This document shows positions 30,885 to 41,104 of a DNA stretch of 64,000 nt, one piece after another. The notes under the pieces were generated by a model. It saw nothing but the letters and a program-made list of their open reading frames with translations, made no database searches and was not told where the DNA came from. Source of the stretch: Roseovarius nitratireducens (lineage in GTDB: Bacteria; Pseudomonadota; Alphaproteobacteria; Rhodobacterales; Rhodobacteraceae); assembly GCF_002925845.1 (NCBI RefSeq), contig NZ_PDNI01000036.1, positions 141,734 through 205,733 of the forward strand, read 5' to 3'. Both the position numbers and the translations under genes were made by a program. Numbering within the stretch: position 1 is the first letter of the stretch; each line of letters begins with the position of its first letter.

Positions 30885-30930
30885 GGCCGGAGTAAACCCC
30901 GGCCTACCGTAGGGCGGGGTTCACCCCGCC
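30885..30930. repeat. Paired palindromic element GTAAACCCCGG / CCGGGGTT after sucB
   Basis: Two hairpins, GGCCGG-AGTAAACC-CCGGCC (30885-30904) and GGCGGGG-TTCA-CCCCGCC (30913-30930), also form one large imperfect palindrome centred near 30908. Elements reading 'CGTAGGGCGGGGTTCACCCCGCC' are common REP-like units between genes in this group (from memory). It may act as a terminator or RNA stabiliser between sucB and the genes that follow. Confidence 0.65.
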
Positions 30931-30955
30931 ATCAAACCAACCGGAGGCAAGCTCC

Positions 30956-31162
30956 ATGACCGCCCGCGCCAAGCCACCCGAAAGCTTTGACGAAAACCCG
31001 CTCTTCGACGCAGAATTCTTTGCCCGTGCCCGTCCCGCCGCTCCCGGCGAGGCGGCCCGCCTGCGTGGAGTGCTGGAACAGATCGTTAAGGCACATGAGG
31101 AGGGCCGCTCCGTGGATGACGCAATTGCGCAGGCGCGCGAAACACTTGAGGTGATGAAATGA
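30956..31162 (+). CDS. Small hypothetical protein between sucB and lpd
   Basis: This 68-residue charged protein (MTARAKPPESFDENPLFDAEFF..., C-terminal DDAIAQARETLEVMK) has a long amphipathic helix predicted at residues 28-67. A strong ribosome-binding site GGAGG lies 8 bases before the ATG. No family is recognised. Its TGA overlaps the ATG of the 35-codon sucB-like fragment (ATGA), so the two would be translationally coupled. Codon use is like the suc genes. The family is unknown. Confidence 0.6.
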   Translation: MTARAKPPESFDENPLFDAEFFARARPAAPGEAARLRGVLEQIVKAHEEGRSVDDAIAQARETLEVMK

Positions 31163-31266
31163 GCGCGCAATTTTATCGACCTTTCGACGACAAAGGTGCC
31201 GTAACCTTCTTCGTCCGCGTCAAGGACGCGCTAGAAGACCCGTGGCGGTTGCTGATGGATATCTGA
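31159..31266 (+). pseudogene. Fragment homologous to the C-terminus of SucB
   Basis: The 35-codon frame ends KGAVTFFVRVKDALEDPWRLLMDI. The last 24 residues match the sucB C-terminus at 20 of 24 positions. At the DNA level the last 78 bases match at 63 positions, and 11 of the 15 differences fall in third codon positions. The catalytic DHR of E2 is replaced (FYR). The spread of silent changes suggests a diverged E2 sequence, not a recent tandem copy. It has an ATGA overlap with the 68-residue gene. It may be a leftover of a second sucB, or a recombination scar. Confidence 0.7.
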
Positions 31267-31344
31267 TTCATCAATGACCTATCTAGATGGCCACTATATC
31301 CTTAATCACATAGCAGCCACTGCGCCCCAATGACGGAGATTTCG

Positions 31345-31605
31345 ATGCCAGATGTCCCTACCAAAACATTCAACCACAGTCCTTCAGCGGCCGCAGGACT
31401 GGATTTTGAAGTATCCTTTTTTCCTGACCACTACCGAGTCACGGAACCAAGTTCGGGGTGGATCGCGAATTTCTCCAAGAATGGAGTAATTGAATCCAGC
31501 GATAGATCTTTGCCTGTCGAAAATCCCAGCTTAGTCATCGACGACTTAGCAAATGGCCCACTGCTTCTTGAATGGATAACTTGGTGTACCAGCGTTGACC
31601 AATAA
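31345..31605 (+). CDS. Hypothetical protein of foreign-looking composition
   Basis: The product is 86 residues (MPDVPTKTFNHSPSAAAGLDFEVSFFPDHYRV..., C-terminal LLLEWITWCTSVDQ). GC is visibly low (many TTT, AAA, TTA and CAA codons), unlike neighbours of about 65%. GGAG lies 6 bases before ATG 31345; the ATG 15 bases earlier is an alternative start. No family is recognised, and it has no signal peptide. It may be an imported gene in the same odd patch as the sucB fragment. The frame is intact, so expression is possible. Confidence 0.45.
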   Translation: MPDVPTKTFNHSPSAAAGLDFEVSFFPDHYRVTEPSSGWIANFSKNGVIESSDRSLPVENPSLVIDDLANGPLLLEWITWCTSVDQ

Positions 31606-31633
31606 GCATTTGCATTCAGAGCGATCCTAACTG

Positions 31634-32029
31634 ATGACCCCCGAACTCACCGCCCTCACCCTCGCCGCGCTTCTGCAGGTTGTCCAATACCTGCTCTACG
31701 CCATCCCGGCGAATCTCGAGCTTGGCCCCGGCTACACCATGTCCGCCCGCGACCGCGAGCCCTCAAAACAGATGTCCGACGGCACCGCCCGTCTGGGCCG
31801 GGCGCTGACCAACCATTTCGAGGGGCTGATCCTCTTTACCATCGCCGTCGTCACCGTCACGCTCGGCGACCAATCCACCCCCCTGACCGCCGCCTGCGCG
31901 TGGACCTACCTCGCCGCCCGCATGGCCTATATCCCGGCCTATTACCTCGGCCTGCGCCCCTGGCGCTCGCTGATCTGGGCGGTGGGCTTCTTCGCCACGC
32001 TCCTCATGCTGCTGGCGGCGCTCGTCTGA
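31634..32029 (+). CDS. MAPEG-family membrane protein
   Basis: This 131-residue protein has four hydrophobic segments (about residues 1-25, 57-80, 83-105, 108-131). The family signature is ALTNHFEGLILFTIAVV with RLGRA before it and ARMAYIPAYYLGLRPWRSL after it. MAPEG proteins include glutathione transferases and eicosanoid enzymes; bacterial members of this size are mostly uncharacterised. It lies between the odd patch and the lpd leader. Codon use is native. Confidence 0.88.
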   Translation: MTPELTALTLAALLQVVQYLLYAIPANLELGPGYTMSARDREPSKQMSDGTARLGRALTNHFEGLILFTIAVVTVTLGDQSTPLTAACAWTYLAARMAYIPAYYLGLRPWRSLIWAVGFFATLLMLLAALV

Positions 32030-32031
32030 TG

Positions 32032-32091
32032 CTTCATCTTGCCCGAAATATCCCGGGGGAGTCGCCGCAAGGCGACGGGGGCAGCGCCCCC
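32032..32091. repeat. Rhodobacteraceae-type intergenic element with two hairpins upstream of lpd
   Basis: A CTTCATCTTGCCCGAAATATCCCGG head (32032-32056) is followed by GTCGCC-GCAA-GGCGAC (32061-32076) and GGGGGC-AGC-GCCCCC (32077-32091). The first hairpin has a GNRA-type loop. From memory, very similar CTTCATCTTG...ATATCCC elements with two GC hairpins recur between genes in this family. It may terminate the MAPEG transcript. Confidence 0.65.
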
Positions 32092-32097
32092 AAAACC

Positions 32098-32141
32098 ACC
32101 GACGCAATACCGACAGAATACCGACGCGATACCGACGCGAA
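32098..32141 (+). repeat. Four tandem 11-bp repeats just before lpd
   Basis: The units are ACCGACGCAAT, ACCGACAGAAT, ACCGACGCGAT and ACCGACGCGAA, each 11 bp and differing by one to three bases. The period equals one DNA turn. It ends 20 bases before the lpd ATG, between the hairpin element and the ribosome-binding site AAAGGA. It may be a slippage tract or a set of regulator sites. Confidence 0.8.
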
Positions 32142-32161
32142 AAATGAAAGGACTCTGACCC

Positions 32162-33556
32162 ATGGCCTCCTATGACGTGATCATCATCGGCGCCGGCCCC
32201 GGCGGCTATGTCTGCGCCATCCGCTGCGCGCAACTCGGCCTGAAAACCGCCGTGGTCGAGGGCCGCGCCACACTTGGCGGCACCTGCCTCAACGTCGGCT
32301 GCATCCCCTCCAAGGCGCTCCTGCACGCCACCCACCAACTCCATGAAGCGGAACACAATTTCGCCAAGATGGGCCTCAAGGGAAAGTCGCCCTCGGTCGA
32401 CTGGAAGCAGATGCTGGCCTACAAGGACGACGTCATCGGCCAGAACACCAAGGGTATCGAATTTCTGTTCAAGAAGAACAAGATAGACTGGATCAAGGGC
32501 TGGGCCTCGATCCCCGAGGCGGGCAAGGTCAAGGTGGGCGACGAGACCCACGAAGCAAAGAACATCGTCATCGCCTCGGGGTCTGAATCCGCCAACGTCC
32601 CCGGCGCCGATGTCACCATCGACGAAAAAATCGTCGTCACCTCCACCGGCGCGCTGGAATTGTCCAAGGTTCCCAAGAAGATGGTGGTGATCGGCGGCGG
32701 CGTGATCGGGCTCGAGATGGGCTCGGTCTATGCCCGCCTCGGCGCGCAGGTCACGGTGGTTGAGTTCCTCGACGCCATCACCCCCGGTATGGACGGCGAG
32801 GTGCAGAAGAACTTCCAGAAAATCCTGAAGAAACAAGGCATTGATTTCGTCATGGGCGCCGCCGTCCACACCGTCGAGACGCTCAAGACCAAGGCCAAGG
32901 TGCACTACAAGCTGCGCAAGGACGACAGCGAGCATCAACTCGACGCCGATGTCGTCCTCGTCGCCACGGGCCGCAAGCCCTATACCGAGGGGCTCGGCCT
33001 CGACAGCCTCGGCGTCGAGATGACCAAGCGCGGACAGGTCGCTGTGGGCGGCGATTGGCAGACCAACGTCAAGGGCGTCTACGCCATCGGCGACGCCATC
33101 GACGGCCCGATGCTCGCCCACAAGGCCGAGGACGAGGGCATGGCCGTGGCCGAGGTGCTGGCGGGCAAGCATGGCCACGTCAATTACGGCGTCATCCCCG
33201 GCGTGATCTACACCCACCCCGAGGTGGCCAACGTGGGAGAGACCGAAGAAACCCTGAAAGATCAAGGGCGTGCCTACAAGGTCGGCAAGTTCTCCTTCAT
33301 GGGCAACGGCCGCGCCAAGGCCAATTTCGCCGCAGACGGCTTCGTCAAGATCCTCGCCGACAAGGCGACCGACCGCATCCTCGGCGCGCATATCATCGGG
33401 CCGATGGCGGGCGATCTCATCCACGAGATCTGCGTCGCGATGGAATTCGGCGCAAGCGCCGAGGATCTCGCGCTCACCTGCCACGCGCATCCCACCTATT
33501 CCGAGGCGGTGCGCGAGGCGGCGCTCGCCTGCGGCGACGGCGCGATCCACGCCTGA
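32162..33556 (+). CDS. lpd: Dihydrolipoyl dehydrogenase (E3)
   Basis: This 464-residue flavoprotein re-oxidises the dihydrolipoyl groups of SucB (and probably pyruvate dehydrogenase and glycine cleavage) with NAD. FAD fold [11 protein letters not shown] is at residues 9-19. The redox disulfide is in [13 protein letters not shown] (residues about 39-51), and the NAD fold is [15 protein letters not shown] (about 178-192). The C-terminal [13 protein letters not shown] carries the catalytic His-Glu pair (near 443). A GAAAGGACTCTGACC site precedes the ATG. It closes the TCA block. Confidence 0.96.
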   Translation: MASYDVIIIGAGPGGYVCAIRCAQLGLKTAVVEGRATLGGTCLNVGCIPSKALLHATHQLHEAEHNFAKMGLKGKSPSVDWKQMLAYKDDVIGQNTKGIEFLFKKNKIDWIKGWASIPEAGKVKVGDETHEAKNIVIASGSESANVPGADVTIDEKIVVTSTGALELSKVPKKMVVIGGGVIGLEMGSVYARLGAQVTVVEFLDAITPGMDGEVQKNFQKILKKQGIDFVMGAAVHTVETLKTKAKVHYKLRKDDSEHQLDADVVLVATGRKPYTEGLGLDSLGVEMTKRGQVAVGGDWQTNVKGVYAIGDAIDGPMLAHKAEDEGMAVAEVLAGKHGHVNYGVIPGVIYTHPEVANVGETEETLKDQGRAYKVGKFSFMGNGRAKANFAADGFVKILADKATDRILGAHIIGPMAGDLIHEICVAMEFGASAEDLALTCHAHPTYSEAVREAALACGDGAIHA

Positions 33557-33614
33557 ACTCTGCCGGCGCGGCGCTCGCGTCGCGCCGGTCTCAGCCGGAC
33601 CTGCCTGATGGGAT

Positions 33615-33688
33615 TGGAGCGGGTGAAGGGAATCGAACCCTCGTCGTCAGCTTGGGAAGCTGCTGCTCTACCATTGAGCTACACCCGC
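33615..33688 (-). tRNA. tRNA-Gly (anticodon CCC)
   Basis: Reverse complement folds as a 74-base tRNA: acceptor GCGGGTG/CACCCGC, D arm GCTC/GAGC, anticodon loop TTCCCAA and T arm GAGGG-TTCGATT-CCCTT. The anticodon CCC reads GGG. The CCA end is encoded. The outermost anticodon-stem pair is a G-A mismatch. It lies on the opposite strand to lpd, 58 bp after it. Confidence 0.95.
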
Positions 33689-33741
33689 GACGCGCCTTGA
33701 TTACCCGCAAATGCGCCCGCGCCGCAAGAGCAAAGCGCGCG

Positions 33742-34326
33742 CTATTCCGGCAGCTCCGCCTCGGGGATCATGGCAAAGAACGCGCCGCCCGACCACAGGC
33801 CGAACCACCCGTCTTGGCGATCCCCGATCTCGACAAGGCGGTAAAAGCTCTTGCGGTCGATCAGCGCCTCGAGACCGGCGCGGACATGGACATAAGGCGA
33901 GGGCTCGCCGGTCTCCGGGTCACGCTCCACCCGGATCGGGTGATCCGGCCCGGCGATGACGTGATCGCCGACGTTGGTCTCGAATCGCAGGTTCTGGCGC
34001 TCGCCCTCGCCGTCACGCTCGAAATCGACCGCGACGAAGGGCGCGTCATCGACGGTGATCCCCACTTTCTCGACCGGGGTGACGAGGAAGTACTTGTCGC
34101 CGTCCTTGCGGAGAATGGTGGAAAACAGCCGCACAAGCCCATGGCGGTTGATGGGCGTGCCCTGATAGTACCACGTCCCGTCACGGGCGATTCGCATGTC
34201 GAGATCGCCGCAGAAGGGCGGGTTCCACTCATGCACCGGCGGCAGATCCCGGCCGCCCGATTTCGCGGCACGCGCCGAGGCGGCGAGGCTCTCGGCTGAC
34301 GGGGTTGTGACGCTGCTCGCACTCAT
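33742..34326 (-). CDS. DUF1285 domain-containing protein
   Basis: This 194-residue cytoplasmic protein has the DUF1285 pattern: [32 protein letters not shown], then [34 protein letters not shown] and a C-terminal SFYRLVE domain. The family has no established function. I prefer ATG 34326 (MSASSV), because ATG 34338 sits only one base after its GGA site. The gene diverges from the MoxR cluster across 56-68 bp. Confidence 0.82.
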   Translation of the reverse strand: MSASSVTTPSAESLAASARAAKSGGRDLPPVHEWNPPFCGDLDMRIARDGTWYYQGTPINRHGLVRLFSTILRKDGDKYFLVTPVEKVGITVDDAPFVAVDFERDGEGERQNLRFETNVGDHVIAGPDHPIRVERDPETGEPSPYVHVRAGLEALIDRKSFYRLVEIGDRQDGWFGLWSGGAFFAMIPEAELPE

Positions 34327-34394
34327 TGCTTTTGCCATTTCCAATTGAAACGATACATTCCACATAAGGATATAGGCCCAACCGGAGTTTTGCC

Positions 34395-35402
<1,008 letters not shown>

Positions 35403-35403
35403 G

Positions 35404-36291
35404 ATGGCCGATGCCGCCCCGAGCCTGCGCGCTTGCGCCGAAGCGGAAACGGCGCGCCTGCCGCCGCTGCTGGCGCGCGCCGACCGGCTGGCGCGCACGG
35501 TGATGATGGGCGAGCACGGGCGCAGACGGGCGGGCACCGGTGACGATTTCTGGCAATACCGCCCGGTGCAGCCGGGCGACAGCCGCCGCATGATCGACTG
35601 GCGCCGCTCGGCACGGTCGGATGCCCAGTTTGTCCGTCAGCGCGAATGGAAACTGGCGCAAAGCGTGATGCTCTGGGTCGATCCTGCCGCCTCGATGCGC
35701 TTCGCCTCGCGCAAGGATCTGCCGGAGAAGGCCGACCGCGCGCGGCTTCTGGCGTTGGCGGTGGCACTGCTCCTTGATCGCGCTGGCGAGCGGGTGGGAA
35801 TGACCGGCACGGCGCTGCCGCCGCGGCGCGGTGCGGCACAGGTCGCGCGACTGGCCGAGGCGCTCATCGCCGAGAGCGGCGAGGATCACGCAGCGCCCGA
35901 CATGTCCGGCCTCGTGCCGTATGGGCGCGCGCTGCTGGTCTCGGATTTCCTTGGTGACCCGGGGCCGGTGCGCCACGCGCTGACCGCGGCGGCGGATCGC
36001 GGCGTGCGCGGCGTGCTCCTGCAGGTGCTCGACCCTGTGGAAGAGGCGTTTCCCTATCGCGGGCGCACCATTTTCGAGAGCGTCGCCGGCACGCTCACCC
36101 ACGAGACGCTCAAGGCATCTGATCTGCGCGCGCGCTATCTCGAGCGGCTCGCCGCGCGCAAGGACGAGTTGTCGTCGCTGGCGTCGGCGACCGGCTGGCA
36201 ATACGGCTGCCACCACACTGACGGCCCCGCGCAGGCAGCGCTCTTGTGGCTGCACCGTGCCATCGCCGAGGGACGGGGAGGGCGCGCATGA
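35404..36291 (+). CDS. DUF58 domain-containing protein
   Basis: The 295-residue protein carries the DUF58 motif DDFWQYRPVQPGDSRRMIDWRRSARSD (about residues 45-71), then SVMLWVDPAASMRFASR, which resembles a metal-site VWA-like strand (D-x-A-S-S-like). The C-terminal half is a LLVSDFLG/VLLQVLDPVEEAFP fold. The start ATG 35404 is one base after the MoxR stop. The ATG 18 bases upstream in frame is inside MoxR and rejected. It works with MoxR, and perhaps in an envelope stress or protein-maturation role as inferred for such clusters. Confidence 0.9.
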   Translation: MADAAPSLRACAEAETARLPPLLARADRLARTVMMGEHGRRRAGTGDDFWQYRPVQPGDSRRMIDWRRSARSDAQFVRQREWKLAQSVMLWVDPAASMRFASRKDLPEKADRARLLALAVALLLDRAGERVGMTGTALPPRRGAAQVARLAEALIAESGEDHAAPDMSGLVPYGRALLVSDFLGDPGPVRHALTAAADRGVRGVLLQVLDPVEEAFPYRGRTIFESVAGTLTHETLKASDLRARYLERLAARKDELSSLASATGWQYGCHHTDGPAQAALLWLHRAIAEGRGGRA

Positions 36292-39056
36292 GCCTGTTGT
36301 CCATCGGGTTCACGACGCCGTGGCTCCTGTGGGCGCTGGTGGCGCTGCCGGTGCTGTGGCTCATCCTGCGCGCGGTGCCGCCCGCGCCGGTGCGGCGGCG
36401 CTTCCCCGGTGTGGCGCTACTCTTGGGGTTGCGCGACGAGGACAGCGTGAGCGACCGCACGCCGTGGTGGCTGTTGCTTCTGCGGATGCTGACAGTGGCG
36501 GCGGCCATCGTCGGGCTGGCGGGTCCGGTGCTCAATCCTCGCGATGTCGACGGTACGGCAAGCACCGCGCCGCTGCTGATCGTGGTCGAAGACGGATGGG
36601 CCGCCGCACGCGATTGGCCGGCACAACGCGCCGCCATCGAGGCGCAGCTTGCACAGGCCGCGCGTGACGGGCGCACCGCCGCGTTGATGCGGTTGAGCGC
36701 GCCCGAGCGCCCCGTGTTCCGCGCCGCTGCCGACCTGCGCAGCCGCCTGCCGGGGCTCGCGCCCGCCCCGTGGAGCGCACGGCCCGAGAGCTATGCCGAG
36801 GCAGCGGCGCTGCTGCCTGAGGGCGCGGTAGAGACGCGCTGGTTTTCCGACGGGCTGGACCGCGACGGGCGCGAGGACCTGCTCGCTGCGCTCGAGGCGC
36901 GCGGCCCGGTGGTGGTGCACGAAAGCGCGCGCCCTGTGCTGGCGCTTGCCCCGCCGGGCCTAGAGGACGGGATGGTGGCCCTGCGTGCCTTGCGCGCGGG
37001 GGCGGAGGGCGCGCGCGACGTTGAGATCGCCGCGCATGGCCGCGACCCGGGCGGCGCCGAGCGGGTGCTGGCGCGCCTGCCTCTGGAATTTGCGCCCGGG
37101 GCCACCGAGGCCACTGGCCGCCTCTCGCTACCGCCCGAGCTGCGCGCGCGGATCGACCGGTTCGAGATCGAGGGCGCGCGCCACGCCGGCGCCGTCAGCC
37201 TCGCTGATGATGGGCTGCGGCGGCGCGAAGTTGCGCTGGTCGCGGGCCGCGAGGACCGCGAGGGGCTCGAGCTTCTGTCGCCACTTTATTACCTGCGCAA
37301 GGCGCTCGCCCCCAATGCCGACCTCCTCGAGGGTGCACTGCTCGATCTCATGCCTGCCAACCCCGACGCCGTGGTGCTGGCCGACGTGGCAACGCTCTCG
37401 TCAGCGGAACAGACCGCGCTGGGCGAATGGGTCGAGGCGGGCGGCGTGCTGGTGCGCTTCGCCGGGCCACGGCTCGCGGCGAGCGACGTGTCGCGCAGCG
37501 AGGAGGCCCCGCTCATGCCGGTGCGCCTGCGCGCCGGCGGGCGCACCGTGGGCGGCGCGATGAGTTGGGGCGCGCCCAAGACACTGGCCCCCTTCCCCCA
37601 GAACAGCCCGTTCCGCGGCCTCGACATCCCCGAGGACGTCAACGTGACCGCACAGGTGCTGGCGCAACCCGATCCCACCCTTGCCGACCGCGTGATCGCC
37701 CAACTGGGCGACGGTACGCCGCTGGTCACGCGCAAGCGGCTCGGTGCGGGGCAGGTGGTGCTGTTTCACGTTACGGCCAACACCGCGTGGTCGTCGCTGC
37801 CGCTGTCGGGGCTGTTCGTGCAGATGCTCGACCGGCTCGCGGTGTCCTCGACCCGGGCGGCACCGTCACCGGCAGAGCTTGCCGGGACGATATGGCAGCC
37901 GGTGCAGGTGCTCGACGGGTTCGGGCGCTTGCAGGACGCGGGCACGCGGCCCGGCGTGGCGGGCGAGCGTCTGCTTGACGCAGCCCTCGGCCCCGACCTT
38001 GTGCCCGGCATCTACGAGGGACCCGAGCGGCGCGTGGCGCGCAACGTGATCGGGCCCGAGACGCAGATCGCGGCGGCGGAATGGCCCGCCCGCGTGCCCG
38101 TCGAGGGGCTGGCGCTCGCGCCCGAGACGCCGCTGGGCGGCTGGCTCCTGTCGGCGGCGCTGGCGCTGATGGTGGCCGATATCCTTGCGGCGTTGGCGCT
38201 CTCGGGGCGGCTCTGGCGCGGCGGGGCGGTGGCGTCCGTCCTGGCCGCGCTCGCGCTTGCCGCTGTGTCACCCGGTCTGGCGCATGCACAGGCCAGCGAC
38301 GACGCGCGCGCGATCGAGGCCACGTCCGAGGTGGTGCTCGCCCACGTTCTCACCGGTGATCCGCAGGTGGATGACGCCGCGCGCGCCGGTCTGCGGGGGC
38401 TTGGGCGCGTACTCACCTTCCGCACCTCGGTCGAGCCTGCGGCCCCCATCGGCGTCGATCTGGAACGCGACGAGCTTGCCTTCTACCCGATGATCTACTG
38501 GCCCGTCACCCCGGATCAGCCGCTGCCGTCGCCCGAGGCCTATGCCCGGCTCAACGATTACCTGCGCAAGGGCGGGTTGATCCTTTTTGATACGCGCGAT
38601 GCCGATATCGCGGGCTATGGCGCGTCCTCGCCCAACGGTGCCCGGCTGCAACGGCTGGCCGCCCCGCTCGACATCCCGCCGCTGGAGCCGGTGCCCGAGG
38701 ATCACGTGCTCACCCGCACCTTCTACCTGCTGAGCGATTTTCCCGGCCGTCACAGGGGCCGCGACGTCTGGGTCGAGGCCGCGCCGCCCGATGCCGAACG
38801 GGCCGAGGGGATGCCGTTCCGCGATCTCAACGACGGGGTGACGCCGGTGGTGATCGGCGGCAATGACTGGGCTTCGGCCTGGGCCGTGAGCGAGCGGGGC
38901 GATCCGCTCTTTCCCGTAGGCCGCGGCTATACCGGCGAACGGCAGCGCGAGATGGCTTACCGCTTCGGCGTCAACCTCGTGATGCATGTGCTCACCGGCA
39001 ATTACAAATCCGACCAGGTGCACGTGCCCGCGCTGCTGGAAAGGCTGGGACAATGA
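36288..39056 (+). CDS. Large membrane protein with BatA-like N-terminus and DUF4159 C-terminus
   Basis: This 922-residue protein begins with a BatA/aerotolerance-type region: PWLLWALVALPVLWLIL (membrane helix 1) and WWLLLLRMLTVAAAIVGLAGPVL (helix 2). A periplasmic-type region follows. There are two membrane segments near residues 610-660 (PLGGWLLSAALALMVADILAALAL, AVASVLAALALAAVSP). The C-terminal 280 residues are DUF4159: FYPMIYWPV, GGLILFDTRDADIAGYG, HVLTRTFYLLSDFPGRH and YRFGVNLVMHVLTGNYKSDQVHVPALLERL. The start ATG 36288 overlaps the DUF58 stop (ATGA). Function is unknown, likely the membrane partner of MoxR and DUF58. Confidence 0.88.
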   Translation: MSLLSIGFTTPWLLWALVALPVLWLILRAVPPAPVRRRFPGVALLLGLRDEDSVSDRTPWWLLLLRMLTVAAAIVGLAGPVLNPRDVDGTASTAPLLIVVEDGWAAARDWPAQRAAIEAQLAQAARDGRTAALMRLSAPERPVFRAAADLRSRLPGLAPAPWSARPESYAEAAALLPEGAVETRWFSDGLDRDGREDLLAALEARGPVVVHESARPVLALAPPGLEDGMVALRALRAGAEGARDVEIAAHGRDPGGAERVLARLPLEFAPGATEATGRLSLPPELRARIDRFEIEGARHAGAVSLADDGLRRREVALVAGREDREGLELLSPLYYLRKALAPNADLLEGALLDLMPANPDAVVLADVATLSSAEQTALGEWVEAGGVLVRFAGPRLAASDVSRSEEAPLMPVRLRAGGRTVGGAMSWGAPKTLAPFPQNSPFRGLDIPEDVNVTAQVLAQPDPTLADRVIAQLGDGTPLVTRKRLGAGQVVLFHVTANTAWSSLPLSGLFVQMLDRLAVSSTRAAPSPAELAGTIWQPVQVLDGFGRLQDAGTRPGVAGERLLDAALGPDLVPGIYEGPERRVARNVIGPETQIAAAEWPARVPVEGLALAPETPLGGWLLSAALALMVADILAALALSGRLWRGGAVASVLAALALAAVSPGLAHAQASDDARAIEATSEVVLAHVLTGDPQVDDAARAGLRGLGRVLTFRTSVEPAAPIGVDLERDELAFYPMIYWPVTPDQPLPSPEAYARLNDYLRKGGLILFDTRDADIAGYGASSPNGARLQRLAAPLDIPPLEPVPEDHVLTRTFYLLSDFPGRHRGRDVWVEAAPPDAERAEGMPFRDLNDGVTPVVIGGNDWASAWAVSERGDPLFPVGRGYTGERQREMAYRFGVNLVMHVLTGNYKSDQVHVPALLERLGQ

Positions 39057-41104
39057 CCGGCACGGTGATCTTTGACCCGCTCGTGCCGCTGTGGCTCGTT
39101 GCCGCGCTGGCGGTTGTGACGGCGGCGGGGCTGGTGCTCGCGGCGCGGCGCGGGCTGGCGGGCTGGGCATTGCGGGCGCTGGCCGCGCTGGTGCTGGTCG
39201 CCGCGCTCTCGGGCCCCTCCTACCGTCAGGAGGAGCGAAATCCGCTCAGCGATATCGTCCTGCTGGTCGATGACCGCAGCGCCAGCCAGCGGCTCGCGGA
39301 CCGCGCGGAAACCACCGCCGCCGCCACCGAGGCGCTGGCCGCCCGGATCGAGGCGCGCGACAATACCGAGCTGCGCCGTGTCACCGTCGGCGACGCGCCT
39401 GACAACCGCGGCTCGCTGGTGATGGGCGCACTCTCCGAGGCGCTGGCAGAGCTGCCCCGCGGGCGGATCGCCGGGGCGATTCTGCTGTCGGACGGGCAGG
39501 TGCACGATATCGAGGCCGCCCCCGACATGCCTGCACCGTTGCATCTCTTGCACACGGGCCGCGAGGACGACTGGGACCGGCGGCTGCGCATCGACAATGC
39601 TCCGGCTTTCGCCATCCTCGGCGAGGAGGTGCGCCTGACCCTCACGATCACCGACGAGGGCGCTGCCCCCGAGGGCGTGACCACCGTCCCCGTGGATATC
39701 GCCGTCGACGGCGCGGCGCCGCAGCGCTACGAAGTCCCGCTGGGGCGCGAGGTGGCGCTGCCGCTCACCCTGCCGCATGGCGGGCGCAACGTGCTGCAAT
39801 TCTCCACACCCGCCGCCGAGGGTGAGCTGACCGACCGCAACAACACCGCGCTGGTGCAGATCAACGGGGTGCGCGACCGGTTGAGCGTTCTGCTCGTCTC
39901 GGGGCAGCCGCACGCGGGCACGCGGACATGGCGCAACCTGCTCAAATCCGACAGCTCCGTGGACCTCGTGCATTTCACGATCCTGCGCCCGCCCGAGAAA
40001 CAGGACGGCGTGCCGGTGCGCGAGCTGTCGCTCATCGCCTTTCCCACCCGCGAGCTGTTTCTCGAGAAGGTGGACGAGTTCGACCTCATCATCTTCGACC
40101 GTTACCGGCGGCGCGGCATCCTGCCTTCGATCTATCTCGAGAACATCCGCCAGTATGTCGAGCGTGGCGGCGCGGTGTTGCTCGCCGCCGGGCCGGATTT
40201 CGCCGGGGCCGAGAGCATCTATCGCGGCCCGTTCGAGGAAATGGTCCCTGCGCGCCCCACCGCGCGCGTAGTCGAGGAGGGCTATCGCCCGCGGATCAAC
40301 GAGCTGGGGCAACGGCACCCGGTGACAGCGGGGCTCGATGCGGCTTGGGAGGGCGACTGGGGTCGCTGGATGCGCCAGATCGAGGTGGAGCCCGACGCGG
40401 ATGGCGAGGTGGTGATGACCGGCGCGGATGAGCGCCCGTTGCTGGTGCTCGACCGGGTGGGCGAGGGACGCGTGGCGCTCTTGGCTTCGGATCACGCCTG
40501 GCTGTGGGGGCGCGGCTACGAGGGTGGCGGGCCGCAGCTCGACCTGCTGCGGCGGCTGGCGCACTGGATGATGAAGGAGCCCGAGCTCGAGGAAGAGGCG
40601 CTGCGCGCCGAGGCGACCGGGCAGACGATGCGGATCACCCGCCGCACGCTCTCCGAATCGGTGCCCGACGTGACCATTACGACCCCCTCGGGCGACGAGG
40701 TGATCCGCTCGCTCGAAGAGGTTGCCCCGGGCCGGTTCGAGACGGTCTACGAGGGGCCCGAGATCGGGCTCTACCGGCTGGAGAACGGTGACGAGACGGC
40801 GGTAATCGGCCTCGGCCCGGCGGCCCCGGTGGAATTCGAGCGAACGCTGGCCACCGGTGGTGTGTTCGAGCCCGCCATCGCTCCCACGGGCGGCGGCGTG
40901 CGCGCGCTCAAGGACGGGTTGCCGGCGATCCGCGAGGTGCGCGCAGGCCGCCCCGCCGCCGGGCGCGGCTGGATCGGGATCACCCCCCGCGGGGCCTACG
41001 AGACGGTGAGCGTGCGGCAGACGGCGCTCCTGCCGCCGTGGCTGGTGCTGTTGCTGGCCGCCGGGTTTATCACCGCCGGGTGGCTGCGCGAGGGTAGGCG
41101 CTAG
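39053..41104 (+). CDS. Membrane protein with glutamine-amidotransferase-like region, end of the MoxR cluster
   Basis: This 683-residue protein has N-terminal helices (LWLVAALAVVTAAGLVL, WALRALAALVLVAAL) and one C-terminal helix (PPWLVLLLAAGFITAGWL). A middle region resembles a class-I amidotransferase fold (about residues 345-500: EFDLIIFDRYRRRGILP, ENIRQYVERGGAVLLAAGPDF and HPVTAGLDA). I see no full Cys-His-Glu triad. The start overlaps the DUF4159 gene (ATGA). The last two codons before the TAG stop and the stop itself lie at the left end of the 41101-41207 palindromic element. The function is unknown. Confidence 0.8.
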   Translation: MTGTVIFDPLVPLWLVAALAVVTAAGLVLAARRGLAGWALRALAALVLVAALSGPSYRQEERNPLSDIVLLVDDRSASQRLADRAETTAAATEALAARIEARDNTELRRVTVGDAPDNRGSLVMGALSEALAELPRGRIAGAILLSDGQVHDIEAAPDMPAPLHLLHTGREDDWDRRLRIDNAPAFAILGEEVRLTLTITDEGAAPEGVTTVPVDIAVDGAAPQRYEVPLGREVALPLTLPHGGRNVLQFSTPAAEGELTDRNNTALVQINGVRDRLSVLLVSGQPHAGTRTWRNLLKSDSSVDLVHFTILRPPEKQDGVPVRELSLIAFPTRELFLEKVDEFDLIIFDRYRRRGILPSIYLENIRQYVERGGAVLLAAGPDFAGAESIYRGPFEEMVPARPTARVVEEGYRPRINELGQRHPVTAGLDAAWEGDWGRWMRQIEVEPDADGEVVMTGADERPLLVLDRVGEGRVALLASDHAWLWGRGYEGGGPQLDLLRRLAHWMMKEPELEEEALRAEATGQTMRITRRTLSESVPDVTITTPSGDEVIRSLEEVAPGRFETVYEGPEIGLYRLENGDETAVIGLGPAAPVEFERTLATGGVFEPAIAPTGGGVRALKDGLPAIREVRAGRPAAGRGWIGITPRGAYETVSVRQTALLPPWLVLLLAAGFITAGWLREGRR

